From the NCBI GenBank assembly GCA_933822405.4, contig CAKOGP040001758.1:171945-235944 (forward strand): 64,000 nucleotides of DNA, in the 5' to 3' direction. The notes beneath the pieces were generated by a model that saw nothing but the letters and a program-made list of their open reading frames with translations, did no database searches and was not told the origin of the DNA. Positions 1 through 16,215 of the stretch are shown here, one piece after another. Every line of letters starts with the position of its first letter. Position 1 is the stretch's first letter. This stretch comes from Cylindrotheca closterium (taxonomy: Eukaryota; Bacillariophyta; Bacillariophyceae; Bacillariales; Bacillariaceae). The translations under genes were made by a program, and so were the position numbers.

Positions 1-2991
1 ATTTCGATCATCGTGGTGCATGAAACGCATTCGTTCTTTCGCTTCGTTTCATTTCGCAGATATTATTTTATAAATATATATTCAATATATTCTCTCTCGC
101 ATTTCCAACAATCAATTGATCATCCTTTCAAGGATACGAGTATGGTACAGCACTTTTCGTGCTCCAATCGTATATAAAGTCCGGGATTCGAGTTCTCTCA
201 ACTAAACCTTGGAGTGCCACGACGTGCCCATGTGCGGAACAATTCCGGTTCTGCCACAAGAACACGGTGGACTCGATACTACCGGTACTGGTACCAGCAC
301 CTGGTACCTATTCGATATCACTAGCTTGCCGATTCTCGTTTCGTTGCGTGATGTCTACGACATGAGTGATCACGAATGATTTTATGAACCATGAACTTGA
401 TCGGCAAGACGGGAGACGTATAGGCGTTTCTAGCTCTTCCTTAGTCTCAATTTCCGTCACGTCAATTGAGGCGCACTGCTTCAGTGAAGTACGTGTTTTG
501 GCGGACGGAGCGGAGAGTGTCAACGAATGAATGAGAAGACGGCGGAAGATTTGGAGAAGACATTGTTCGCAATGGGAGCTTGTGGGATGATGGAGACGAT
601 AGAAGGGGCATAGCTGCTCGGTCAAGACCGGGTCAAGACCGTCAGCTTTTTTGCTTTTTCCCGCCCTCACCACCCTCTCTCTCATTTGCACCATAGCTTG
701 GTACCCCATTTGGTCCGGGTTTGCTTTGTTTGTCAATCCTATTGATTGTCCTCTTCGAATCATATGGTTCGACATCGGTGCAAACCAGTCACTAACTTAG
801 TACCTCGCTACTGTGCCAAACCTACTCGCTTCTCGTATGTACAGTTGCATCAGGCTTTTGCTACAGTTTCCATGGTAGCATACGTGTGCGATTTCTCCAG
901 ACAAAGACTACATCATGCGATTCAAGCCCAGGACTCGAGGCGGGTAATCTTCGATTTTGTGAAATGCGGAGACGGCAGAAAAGGGAATTTGTTTGTTACT
1001 GTTCATCACTCGTTTGCAAACCTATCGGCACTTGTAAATTGGCATATGCAGAAGAAATACTACTACTCTCTGCTGGTTACCATCATGTTGAGGATTCTAG
1101 TTTCTCTTCAACATTATGCCCCGCATACGTTAGCAGTCTCTATTTCCCCTTTTGTTTGTTTTCCCCTGCTGACGCGCACTCTTGAGCCCCTACTTTTATT
1201 GTATGTACTCGTAACGGCAGAAAGACGCCCCAATAATTCTGAACTCAAAATGGATTACAAAAATAGGTTTTCTATTGGCTTTTATACTATGCTGGTGCAA
1301 CTATTTATACTAAATCCCCCGGGGAAAAATAAGGGGGAAGAGGAAGAAAAAGGAAAGAAAAGAAAACGAAGAGGAAAGAAAAGAAAAGAGGAGAAAGCAA
1401 CAGGATTGCAATAAAGTGTCTTTACAACACAGCACTGGCCTCATGCATACCGTCGCAAGAATATATGCTCTATGATCCCAGGATTTTGACGGATTTTGAA
1501 CAAGGTAACAATGATTGTTTGATGTATGTTGACCGATGCCTCTGAAACTTTTGAAATGACGTTCGATCACCTCTAATAACATCATCTGTGCCTTCATATC
1601 GCAGATCCAATCAGAAATCGGAGATTTATCGCACTCTGAATTTGAGGTCACGAACATTTCAAGATATGCAGCGTAGAAGTTGACGTCATTGATGATGGTA
1701 GTCAGATTTTGCGTCGTCAATGGACTCAATATTTTGGGAATCAAGCAAGGTGAGGAAGGACCAAATCCAGGCTCAAGCTCGCCGCCAAAGAGACTACATG
1801 TGTATTACATGATTGAAGAAATGCAATAATCAACCGTTTTTTGAGTAAGATGCAAAGGCGAAAACAGAGGCAAACTCTTGCTGGGTTCCTTGATGGCCAA
1901 GTTTCCACCATAAGGCCGCGCTACGACAGTTTACTACCGTATGGTCACAGGGGATGGGTTTATTCTGACGAGAAAACAATCAACAAGGCCTTGGTGCACG
2001 GAATTGAGACAATGATTAGATTCCAAAGGTAAAGTGACACCTACTACTAGCAACTATGGCAGTTGTTATCAGTTTCTTACAGGGGCATGCTCTACCATAA
2101 GTGACACTGAAATGATAGAAATTAATCTATAATATAAATAGAAGATTGAAAACGAAGGTTCTACAGATGGGCGTATCCGTCACCTCATGCTGTAGCGCTT
2201 GTCAATTCGGTTTGGTGGCTGCCACACCCGTTCTTCAGAGCAGCTAGAAGTGATCATAGGGTAACTGTATCGCTAGCTCGTAATCCAGTGGTAAGGTGAG
2301 TCATTAAAACAAGGTGCGACAGTGCTTTATAATACAATGGCAGAGTGGCAGGGCCGTATCTAGCCTGGGCCTACGGTACCAGGTACCAGGTACTATCCCC
2401 CTATAATCATCATTTGCAAGTAATGACGAGTACTAACTTAGTGGAGATTGTCTATTTTTAGTGAATAGCCCGCTGTGATTGGTTCAGACCACTAAAAATG
2501 GGTTGATTTTTAGTGATTTGACTAACTCTCATTGGCTGAAAACCCACTAAAAATTGCACCTGCATAATGTAAGAGCCTTTCTATTTGCATATTCCATGAT
2601 TTTTAAAGAAATGCTTCAGAAACGCGGAACCTTCGAGTCGGCATGAAGATTTTTTTCGCATAGAGATGTGGTCTTGAAAATGGAGGCTCGGATCTTGAAG
2701 TGAGGAAAAGATACAGAAACCTGATTTAAAAATGTCATCATCAGCATGAACAAATCTAACATCACCAAATCAACGCACGTCTGGTTGCTTACTCCAAACC
2801 AGCAAGACTTCTATTGTTTTGCTTGGCATTGGCAAAAGAAGCAATGTAAGATTCACTTGGCCCAATATTTGTCACCACCTTTTGGTCGGATGGAGTGATC
2901 GCTGTGCATGATGGCTAACAGTTGGCATCCATCTTTATTTCCCCTTTTACAGTGTATTCAGACAGTAAAAACAACAAAAGCGTAAAACAAC
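1..2991. other. Intergenic stretch, no supported gene
   Basis: I see no convincing gene in the first 3 kb. Open frames of up to 222 codons exist on both strands between about 300 and 1750, but they overlap each other, end in low-complexity Lys/Glu or hydrophobic runs and show no family motif. The stretch contains GTAC-core palindromes (about 282-305 and 2374-2392), a purine-rich run (about 1322-1400), and the hairpin repeat listed separately at 2454-2555. The last few hundred bases are presumably the promoter and 5' leader of the PARP gene at 2992. Confidence 0.6.
2454..2555. repeat. Two tandem hairpin units with TTTTTAGTG / CACTAAAAA ends
   Basis: Two related units (2454-2499 and 2506-2555) each begin with ATTTTTAGTG, end with the inverted copy CACTAAAAAT, and carry an ATTGG box near the middle. 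A six-base spacer separates them, so the inner arms also form a perfect 10-bp stem with a 6-base loop (2490-2515). It may be the remnant of a small non-autonomous element or a promoter-proximal regulatory hairpin of the PARP gene; the sequence does not decide between these. Confidence 0.5.
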
Positions 2992-5900
2992 ATGGCTCGA
3001 AAGAAAGTCGATCGCAAGAAGAAGACCGCCGCTACTTCCTTGAAGAAAGAGGAAACTACCAGCAAGTCTAAAACCAATGGCAAGACGAAAGAACCTGCCA
3101 GCAGGAGTCATCGTCCTTCAGCCGCCGCCACGGCGAAGAAGAAGAATGTTGTCGTCAAGCACACCAAAACGAACCAAACTACAATAAAAAAGGAAATCAA
3201 GAAGAGCAGAGATCAGATCAAGAAGGAACGGATCGAACGACAACTCAAGGAAATGGATCAAGCCAAGAAATCTCAAGTAAATTTTCGTGCCAAGGACCGT
3301 GCTTCCGAACTCAAGTTTGGTTGCTTTGAGATTGTACTTGCCGCCAAGGATTTGAGTGCTACTTTGCCGCATGAAAAATATTTGGTGGGCCGCTTGGAGG
3401 AAGACGTTTGGATGGGATCTGATCCTAATTCCGATTTGATGATTTCCTGGTACAACTATAACACTGACACCAAAGTGTGGGAGTCGGAAGACGCCGTGGA
3501 TCAGTTGCCCGTTGGATCTTTGGTTTGTTCCATTAACAAATTCGCCAAGGAAGACGTTGATGAGGAGAACTACGAAATTCTCAAGATAAAAGATGAAACG
3601 GCTGCTTTTGAGTATGCCGACAAGAAATTGGATGAACAGTTGGGAGAAGATTACAATTCTGACGACGATAGCCAGTTTGGTGATGTAGCTGTCTCGAGGC
3701 GTCTCGCTTATTCCAACATTTCCGGCGTTATCAAGAAGCAAAAGATGGGTTCCATCAAAATGGAAGACGATGGCGACGGTGGTGATGATAATGTTACTGG
3801 TGCCAAGAAGAAACGCAAACGTGCATCTGGTGGTGGTGCCAAGAAGAAGGCACGTAGTTTGAAGGGTTTGACGCCACGACCCAACTTAGCAGGATCTATC
3901 AACAAAGATGGATTCTTGGCCAAGACGGGAAAGATTGCTAACTTTGATGGTGATGTCGAGCGTACGAGCAAGGAGGTAGTGCGTGCCGTCAGATCTGGCG
4001 ACAAGAAGGCGTTGAAGGCTTGCTTGAAGTCGAACAAGATTGCGGACATTTGGCATTATCAATCAGTGGCGTTGCCATTCCCTCCCATGATATTGGCCAT
4101 TGCCCAAGGTGACAAGGAAATGGTGGAAATCTTCCTTAAGGAACTGAACGATAAAGACAAGCCACAACGTGAAAGCTTTCAGAACTGTTCCTTGCCGACT
4201 TTATCCACTGGAGAGATATCTGGTCGACATGCTAACTACAACCGACGACAAGTTGGAGCATCCAGAGGGGGTCGCGAAGGCAACAACGCCTTGCTGTATG
4301 ATACCAGTGGTACTCGATACAAGATGAACGGCAAGTACATTCGAGATAATTGGTTCCCAAATATCATTGCGAAGGTAAGTCCAGATCCTGATGGTCCTCT
4401 ATGATGTGTGAATGGCCACTTAATGTAGTTGCGGACCTCTTATGTCAAATTTAAGCATACGATTGATGCCCACCAATGGAACCTTCATCGTGATTTTGAT
4501 GAGCTTTCAGATGACATACTCGACCTGGCCGAGGTCAAATTTGATCGAACCTTCATGAACAACACTGGGGCATTGGATGACATGGTTCGCGGAGGTCATC
4601 GCAAGAACGCTGAACGCATAATCAAGGCCAAGGCAGAGCATACTTTCCACGCCAATGAATTCAACTTTTTGCATCTGGAATCATTGGGTGATGAACCTTC
4701 AAAGGAGACTGCTGATCCATCAAAGAACCCGTTTTCCAAGGACATTCTGGCAAGGTCTGTGATCAAGAAGGCCCAAACAAGTTCTCAGTTTACTCCATTG
4801 GCTTGTGCTTGTATCAATCCAAATGTCATCTTTTTGGAAGCACTTTTGACAGCTGCACCCGAACATGCCCATACGAAAGATCTTAAGGAGACAACACTAG
4901 TTCACTACGCTGCCGCTTGCGAAGAACCTGGACCTTTGTCTTACTTGTTGGAGACTCACAGCTTGTCAAAGACAGCGATAGACAAACAGAAGTACACTCC
5001 TCTTCACTTTGCAGCCCGAGCTGCTCGTCCCAAGAATATTGAAGTGTTGTTAAAGGATGCCGACGACGAACAAAAGAAATCAATGCTATCAGCAAAGTCA
5101 GTTCTAGGATACGCTGCAATTCACTACGCCGTCCAAACTCGTCGAAAGGATCGTATTGCAACACTTCAAGCATTGATTGACGCTGGTGCAGATGTCAATA
5201 TGGCATCAACAGCGGCTCGAAACAAGGTAATGCCCGTTCATATTGCTGCAGCGATGGGGGATTTGGATGCATTGAAACTTCTTGTGAAACACGGTGGGAA
5301 AATTATCAAGGGAGACAAGCTCGGTCGTACCCCATTGATCCATGCCTGTATCAATGGGCAAGCACATGTTGTTTCCTACCTGTTGATGGAAGGTGCTAGT
5401 GTCGAAACAACTGATAGCAGTGGCAACTTCCCGATGCACTTTGCGGCTGCATATGGATGGTTAGATTGTGTGAAATTGTTGCAAGCAGCAGGAGCCAACC
5501 CTGACGCCAAGAATTCGTGGAAAACGTCGCCATTGTCGGTGGCGATCCAGAAGGGACGCCATCAGATATCGTCTCATTTGTTGAACTTGCCTCAAGTCGA
5601 TGTGAATTTTAGGGATGATGATGGTAAGACTTTATTCACGAAACTAGCAGAGGCCTACATCAGCACGACCTTAATGACATCGAAGGAGGACGGGAGCGAT
5701 ATTGAAGCGATTCGAAAGGAACTGCCACATGATTTGCAGAGGCTTCTAGAACGTGACGATCTGGATGTGACAGCAACAGATGGAGAGGGAAGGAATCTGC
5801 TTCATGTTTTATGTGAACTCAGGACTCTTTCGAATGATGCGAGCACGTTGTCTGAGCAACGCGCCGTTGCACTGGCCAAGCTTGTCATTGAAGTCGCCGA

Positions 5901-8900
5901 AAAGAACAAGCAAACGGTTGCCAGCTTTGACATTAATTTGCAAGATGCGGAGGGCATGGCACCGATTCTACATGCCGCTGTGAATGGGAATTTCGGGTTT
6001 TTCGAGTTCCTCTTGGAACTCGGTGCAAAATTGGATGAAACGATTGCTGATAAAGGAGGAAAGAACATTTGTCACCATTTGATTGGGAAAAAACCGCACG
6101 ATTGCAAGGATCAGCTGGCCTTTCTGGAAGAGAAGGTTGACAAAGAGACGTACTTGAAACTACTCTCAACTCCCGACAGCAGTGGCTTCAATGCAGTTCA
6201 CAGAGCATTTTTATTTGCTGTTGAAGACCTCAGTAATCCTTCAGATTTTGAGAAAGCGATGAATCTATTGAAGGACACTCTAACGGAAAACAACGACCTG
6301 GCAGTCATCAAGGTTGCTGAAACAAAATGCTTTAATGATCCAGGTCAGTTGGCAGAGATCATAGTGTCCACGGCTGATGAGGACAATTATATGCAAAGCA
6401 AGAGAGATCGCATTTGGCGTCTTCGGAACAATCGCAGGAACAATGGCGACAAGAGTTCAGAGGAGGCCAGTGACGAGATATTGTCTGAGGACGACCGAGT
6501 TTCACCGAAAAAAATCAAACAAGCCTTGAAACAGTGGAAGACGGCAGTACCTGTCACAAGCATTGCATATGGGAAATCATTGATCCATCTTGCTTGTGAA
6601 TTGAAGTATCCAGAACGAATGAAGGCTGTTTTTGAATGGTTGGTCCCATTGTCGAAAGATGTTATCACAGAGCGAGGAGGAGGATACCCTGACGCAAAGA
6701 CCCCTCTGGAACTCCTGATGTATGATCGTATGTCAGGAACCTTGGTCAGTACTGTGGCAACAGACAAACGTGATGAGCTGCTGGTAAAATTTGTTGATAG
6801 CATCGAGCTGTTGGGTGAAGAATCTTTTGGCGGAATCAATGTGGACGCACAGCGTCTCTTCAACAGTGAGAAGGAAAGAGTCGCGCATGAAAAGGCCTAT
6901 ACAAAGGAGATGGACGAAGAAGCCGTCAAAGGAGTTGTGCGTTTGGCAACATCGTTCATCAGACTGAAGGAGAAAGCGGCGACACAAAATTACGGTTCAA
7001 ATAATATGGATGTTGACAACAGCGATACTGATGATATTGAGAATGTTGGGCAAGATCTAGTGGAAGCCTTCAAGGATATCATGACAAAAAGATTGACCCG
7101 GATCAAGGCTACTTCCAGTAGCAAAAGTGTTCGCGAGCCAATCACAACTATGCTTGCCCGCTGTGGCTCGAGTTCCATCCCTGTTGGAATTTGGAAATTG
7201 TTGGTTGAAAAGTTCAACATAAATTTGGAAAGAATCGATTCGAACGGCGATACGGCATTGCACATCAGCCTGCGTCAAAATGACAAACCATTATCCAAGT
7301 ATCTTTGCGAGGTGAAACCTGGTCTGACTAGCCAAGCAAACAACAATGGGGAAAGGCCAATCCATATCGCCGCGAAGGGCGACAATCCAAAGTTGGTCCG
7401 AATGCTTCTGGATTACGTTTCCAATAAAAAAGAGGAAGTGAACATTGTCGATAAGTCTGGTCGGACAGCATATCACTACAGCGTTGAGATGGCAGCAAAA
7501 CGATCTGGAGAACATTTGGACCCTTGCGAAATAATCTTCCTTCGCGCAGGTGCCCGACTTGATGTCGCAGATTTCGAGAACAGGCGCACACCGTTGCATT
7601 ACGCTTTTTTGGAAAGTGCCTCGTCTGAGCATTTCGATTTCCCTCACTGCCTTTCGAATGATCACCATGATCGGGTCGATTTGGTCAGTTCATTGCTTGC
7701 CTCAGAGGGAGCGGACAAGGCTGCTAACTTGATCGATAAGCAAGGGCGCACCCCGTTATTTTATGCTGCAGCTTACAATTCGACAGTGTCGAGCCTGCTG
7801 TTGGTTTCAAAAGGGGCGAGCCTTTTTGATACTGATCATGATGGTAACACGCCTGTCAATGTTGCAATATTAAGGGGTCATGACAGTTATGCAATCACTA
7901 TGCTGAAGAGTATGCCCATCATCCCCGAGCTTGCCGACGTAGTCGACATCCGAAGGACGAAGAAGGAGAAAGATGAAGAGCCCGGGGGGAGGGAAATCGT
8001 TATCACCTCGAGGAGAAAGAAATCGATTGTTTGGCATGCAATCAAGAAGAACTTCCGCGGCCTTGTTTATCTTCTGCTTGACACAAAGTTCTCTTTGTAT
8101 CAGGCTGCAGTCGACGCAATCGAGCTTGAGGCCTTCCAACTGGTCCGAAAGCTCTTTCAAACAAGCCCATGCGAAGTTCTTCAGCGCGTAGCGCCCTCAA
8201 GTGGTCACTCGTTGTTGCACTGCATTGCCGCAGTAAAGCAATTCACAAATGCTGAATGGGGAACAACGCTTGCAGAGTTTCTGCTGTCGTCTGCCGTTTC
8301 ACCTTCGCTGATTTGTAAAGATGGGCAATCGGCTCTTCATATCGCTGCTGGAAATGGGCATCAAGATCTCATTAGGAAATTGGTGGAAGCTGACAGCACC
8401 ATGCTCACGGTGAAAGATAACGACGGGCATCTTCCATTTGGGCGATTCATGAGATTCTTGCCGAACTTTTCCCATGGGCAAACCAATGACGATTGTATCG
8501 ACATATTCCATTCTCTCACCAGGGATGCTGAGCTGATGCGCAATGATGACTTCAATCAAATTCCAAAATCTAAAGCTGACAAGACTGAACTCGTATACGA
8601 GCCCAACGCCTTGACTGCAGGACCAAACACTAAGATGGTTCTTGATGAAATCAAGAAACGACAAAGCGAACCCAAGAAAGAGTCAAGTGAGGAAGATTCA
8701 CTGTCGAGCATAATTGAAGGTCACTCGACGGTTATCATCCAAGCACTTAAGGCTAAGAAGTATGAGTTCGCTCAAGAGGTGATAAAGCAAGGTGCTTCGA
8801 TGGAGATGGCAGATTCTGATGGCTTTAACCCATTGCATCATGCTGTTTTGGATTGCAACATTGAAAGTGTACAATTGCTTCTTCGAAACGGAGCGGATGT

Positions 8901-11900
8901 CGATGCCAAAACTGAAAATGAGCAAAGCATAACTCCCTTGGCAATTGCAATCATCGCAAATGGAAATTTAGGATCGTCTCAACAGAGTCGGAAAATGGTG
9001 GGGGTGCTGGTTCAACATGGGGCTGATGTTAGCGTTTCTTGTGGGCTGATGAAAGCAACGGCACTTCATTTCGCTATTCGAGAGAATGATTTGGAGCTTG
9101 TCAAATTACTTTTGCGTGCAGCCCAACACAGTTCTTGCAAGCTTTCTTCGAAGAAGAATTTCAGCCGTCCAAATCGCTTGGCCCTTGTTCGATTCAAGGG
9201 AGACTGCGTTCTGTATCCTGGTGTATTTTCCGAGGAATCAATCCAAATTTTTGAACCAACAAAACGTCGGGTTCCAATTGAACGGGTCGCAGAATCCTTC
9301 TCAACTACTGATCTTGAACTGGACTCTCTCAGAGCTCTTCAAGCAATGAATATGATCATCAATGACAATGGGATAGCCGACCAAACCACAAATCAAAGCA
9401 TTTCTGGAGAATTGTTGAATGAATCTGATGAGGACGCCTCTGATGAAGACCTTTCTGAGGGCTCGGATGATTCCGGCGATGACATGTTGATGGAGCTAGA
9501 AAAAGAGGAAGCCCAAGAAGACAACGACCAAGGCACATCGGATCCAAACCACAAACCCATCCCAGAAGCAACCTTGAACAAATACTATGGTGTCGAAGCG
9601 CTGCTGGTTGGGGCCACGAGTAAAAATTTGACAAAACCCATTTTGGAAGGTTCAAGTGTTATTGTTCAGCCATCGCATTCGGATACTTTCTACGCCAAGT
9701 CCAAACAGGTTTGGGTTGAAGGACAGATTGTAAAACAATGGAAGAACGGCACCTATGATATTGACTTGTTCAGGGGACCAGTGCTATCAAGTATTCCACG
9801 ACAACTCATTCGGCCATGGAAGAAGAAGGCAAAATTGACTTGGCCATTGGACGAAAGTGGAGCGTCGGAGATGACAAAGAAAGTATTGACATCCGCAGAC
9901 GAAAACGGCTGCACAGTCATGGGACTTGCAGTGAAACCTGTTTCTCATGGCTCTTACGAGAACATTGCGCTTGTAGATGAACTCGTGAAGTATGGTGCAG
10001 CAGTTGAAATGGACCAACTCCGACCTGGTTCCAAGTTTGCGAAACATCTTTCATTTATATCTGGCGGTTCGACAATGGACATATCTGATCATGATGTTGA
10101 TGGCGGTGAAGATGTTATAGAGTCTCCTCCAGGACTGGAGCCAATATCATCGAGTGAACTGGAGAAGGCTTCGCAAGATGCTTTGATCATTTTGGAGAAA
10201 AAAGGCATTTTGCAAAAGAAAAAATCGGCTCCTGAAATTCTTCCTGTATGCGAAACGAAGGCCGCTGGGAGGCGCGTACTTGCTGTTGAGACGAATGGAG
10301 GTGTAGAAGAGGACTATTTCACCGTCATCATGGCAAAGGTTGAAACTTCTCACTACGGATACCAGCACAGTGAAAACAAATATTACAAAATGCAAGTCAT
10401 TGAGGATCCAGTGAAGGGCTTGTTTGTTCTTGTCACAAACTGGGGCATGGTTGGAGACTATGGTGGACAAAAGCAAGAAACTCCTTTCAGCACAAGGGCA
10501 GAAGCAGAAAAGGAATTCGCGAAGATCTTCAAGTCAAAATCTGGGAATCCTTGGGATGATTACTTGGCAGGTAGCTTCGAGCCAAAAGTTGGTAAATATA
10601 AGCCTGTGAAGATCTTGCCGAAGAATTACGAGAAGCCAGAGCTTCCGGATATTGCAAGAATGGTTGCTTGCGGTGACGATGGTATGGATTTGATGGAAGA
10701 GTACAAGGATGTCGTCAAGAACAGCATTCTTTCATCTGAATTAGATGAGACCATCAAGGCATTCGTCAATCCAAAGGACATGTCCAGTGCCGCAAATCAT
10801 CTCGGATTAGCACAGGAAAGACTGCCACTGGGCATGATCTCTGTCGAGATGGTCCTCAAGGCAGAAGAGCAGCTACAGAAGATTGAGAAAGCCTTGGTTT
10901 TGTTAGAAAACGAGAAAGATTTGCAAAAGAAGCGCAAGTGCCAAGACGATGTCGCTGTTCTGTCTAGCGGGTTCTTTGAGATGCTTCCAACTAAGGAGGG
11001 AGACAAGGTCCTAGCACCGCTCGATCGCAAGACTTTTGAGGAAGAGCGAAAGCATATTGCAAGTTTGAAAGATCTGACTGTTGCATCACAAATCATCAAG
11101 ACAGCAGCTGTCATGTCAGACAAAGTGAACCCCTTGGATTATTGCTACAGAGCAATGAATGCAACGATGAAACCTGTTGACGAAGATAGTCCAGAGCGAC
11201 GTGGTGTGGAACAGTACTTCCGGAACACGGCAAACAACGACAATTTGGTCATCAACCAAGTGTATCATTTGCGTCGCAACGACGAAAAAAGCAACAAGTC
11301 TATGGACAATCGACGACTTCTATGGCACGGTACACACGTATGCAACATGATGGGAGTTATTAAGGAAGGTCTTCGTGTTGCTCCTTCAACCGCTCAGATT
11401 GCTGGAAATGCCTTTGGAGATGGAGTTTACTTTGCTGATATGGTTTCCAAGTCTTGGCACTACTGCCGGGCCAATTTCGACAGCGACGCAAAGGTAATGC
11501 CAAAGGCATACATGTTCTTGGCTGATGTTGCACTGGGCAAACAAGACAAGGTCACGCTTCCAAACTGGGGCGATTCTCCAGCAGCACCTGATGTCGATTC
11601 TGTTTGGGCAATCGGTTATGAAGGACCTGATGTTGAAAAGGACTTTGTTTTCGCCAGGCAGGGTACGGTGTTTCCGTTGGGACCCGTTTGCCGCAGCCCA
11701 ACCTTTGAGCAGCGCTCCATCTGGAAGCGTGGATACCGTCATTTGCCCAAAGAAATGATTGGTGCAATCGAAAAAGCCCGAACCGATAAGGAATCAGAGT
11801 TTCCAGTTACAGTTCGAACACAAGACGGGGACAAGAAACCTGTCGATGTAACTCTGTCGTATGGAAAAGGAACCTATGAAGCAATAGTTCGTTCGGTCAA

Positions 11901-12156
11901 AGAAAAGAAGAAGAAAACGAGAATAGCCATGGAGGATGGCGAGAACAACGATAATGCAGAGGATGGGTCTGAAGATGAAGAAGATGAGCCATACCAGGAG
12001 AAGGAATATGGCATCACCCGCAAGACCGAGTCCTTAGGATCACACATTCAACATAACGAGTATGTTGTAATGAATCCAGATCGAATCAATCTTCGATACA
12101 TTGTGGAAGTTACTAGCCGACAATGGTTGGAGAACCAAGCGACGAAGAAGAGCTAG
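2992..12156 (+). CDS. Giant ankyrin-repeat poly(ADP-ribose) polymerase (WGR-PARP)
   Basis: Two exons, 2992-4374 and 4429-12156, flank a 54-bp GTAAGT...TAG intron in phase 0, giving 3036 residues. The N-terminus (1-110) is Lys-rich and resembles a nuclear localisation region. Ankyrin repeats, with TPLHFAARA- and ALHIAAGNGH-type motifs, lie in clusters at roughly 580-850, 1400-1610, 1760-1795 and 1920-2025. An acidic linker and a Tudor-like segment (about 2205-2262) follow. The C-terminal part is PARP1/2-like: WGR domain (about 2430-2515, WGMVGDYG), helical regulatory domain (about 2535-2680) and catalytic domain (about 2700-3030). The H-Y-E triad is complete: H2761 in LLWHGT, Y2795 in GVYFAD, E3005 in HNEYVV, so it should make ADP-ribose polymers from NAD. 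PARP1 zinc fingers and BRCT are absent. The layout recalls nematode PME-5 more than vertebrate tankyrases, which lack WGR. Expected role: nuclear, DNA-strand-break response. The enzyme class is sure; partners are unknown. Confidence 0.93.
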
Positions 12157-12334
12157 ATTAGTTGAAACGAGCTCAAAAAGAAACGCGTTTCCTTCATTCC
12201 ATATATATTCATTGCTTCCCTACGTTGTCAACCTAAGTACTATATAAATCTACAATATGTTTTGTACTGTAATAGATTAGCGACAATTGACCTGGAAGAC
12301 ATAGAAGAAGGAAAAAATACAAGGTACTAGAAAA

Positions 12335-13465
<1,131 letters not shown>

Positions 13466-15084
13466 GTTTGTGTGGTAGGTTGTGTGGTCGGCAGTTCGTA
13501 TGCAAACTGATTTTATGAGAAAGATCTTGCAGATGTCTCCGAAGTTTGTGGTCGATGCGAACACTGTTGATCGGATCTGCTTCTTCGCACTTTCCGCACG
13601 ATTCGAGTGTTGGGATCGAATCTTTCGTTTCAACGTAGAAACCTACTAAAAGAGACTACCGAAGAGACCTTTTTAGCGCTCGTTGTGATGCGAAAATAAG
13701 GGTTCGCAAATCTTCGCCAGCCGAGCCTTCATTGCCAGATTAGAAACATCACGAAAATTCAGCAGTTGTCGAAACTCTGCCAAACGTAAAGAACCAATTG
13801 AACCATGCATATATGATCCCATGTTGTATAGTTTGAAGGGGGTGAACAGTTGAGGATTATGAGTTTACGTATGAAGCAGTTGCCCGATAACAAGGGATTG
13901 TGCTGAAAGAAGAACAATGAACGACCTCAGATTCTGACCTCAGATTCTGACCTGAGATCCTGATTACACGAGTCAGGTTTTGGTTCAAGACCCTGAGAAA
14001 AGCGCTTTAACCCTGGACTCGACTCTGAATGCATCAAGAAAAATCATGAAGTGGAATCTGAATAGTTTATGACTAAGTTGTATATCTCTGAGCCAGAATA
14101 AATTCGTGTATTTTTTCTCACGACGACCACTCAATTGTGACGTCGACAAGTGAACGGAAGGGTATGCGAATGGGAACGTGGCGATCTCATCTGAACATGG
14201 TTGCAATCGCAAAGGTAAGCTTCAGCTCTCCAATGTTGATGCAAGCAATCTAGCAGGGATTACGTATTCAACAATGACACTACCTATTGCCATCTCGGAA
14301 CTGCCGTCGATTGCTGTGGGTTCGCATTGAGGGCTGAAAGGCAAACTGACATGATAATCCCTCCTACTTCCTGTTCACCATGATATTTCATGTGTGAATC
14401 GTAAATTGTCGATGTCTTTTATGCTCATGATTCGGAAGGTATTCATTTTTATAGACTTGCTGACTTCGTCGTGACAAACGACGACCGGAGAGTCGTTTCT
14501 GACGATATCGACGACGGAAGTATTTCTCGATCTCGATATTACGAGAAAGCGAAGAAGCAATTGGCGCTACAAATAAAATGTTGGCAGATTCATAGAAAAC
14601 ATTAATAATTGAATTCTGAGATTCCTTAATATCCTCCGCCAAATGAGATTTCTTGTCGACGGCAACCTCCGTGACGAGACGACGACTTTCTCGCTTCAAA
14701 CCATACCGCGATGGCACCCTAATATTTCGATTGGTTGCCTTTCTAAGCCATGAACAATCTAGAATAGAAGACTAATAATTTTATCAGCTATCGCTGAATT
14801 GAGCAAAATACGATTCCTACCTCAATCTGCAGGTTCGGATCATGAAATCATGTCATTATACCCTTCCAAGGATTGATTTATTCGTCCTACAAACAAAATG
14901 CCTTTTGAGAATGAAGATGAAGAGTAAATTACAATGACGATGCTAAATATTACTGCGAAACTAAAAAAAACAGAGAAACTAGACAACAGAGTGATTCCTG
15001 TGCACGACCACAGTTTCACTTTGCCAAGTTTTGGTGTTCGTCATCGTCCGTGATCAAAAGACACAGTCTTGACTTCGCGGTTTC
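13466..15084. other. Intergenic spacer between the twin GAPDH genes
   Basis: About 1.6 kb with no supported gene. The part next to 13465 is the promoter of GAPDH copy 1 (minus strand); the part next to 15085 is the downstream region of copy 2. A short tandem motif CTCAGATTCTGAC is repeated at about 13925-13960. A 109-codon minus-strand frame (14388-14717) has no recognisable feature and is not called. Confidence 0.6.

Positions 15085-16201
<1,117 letters not shown>

Positions 16202-16215
<14 letters not shown>

Noticed and set aside
308..1414. Overlapping frames of 155 codons (-) and 222 codons (+)
   Set aside because: They overlap, contain low-complexity ends and no motif; the second ends in a Lys/Glu run coded by a purine tract.
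14388..14717. 109-codon minus-strand frame between the GAPDH genes
   Set aside because: No recognisable feature and no continuation through a plausible intron; too weak to call.
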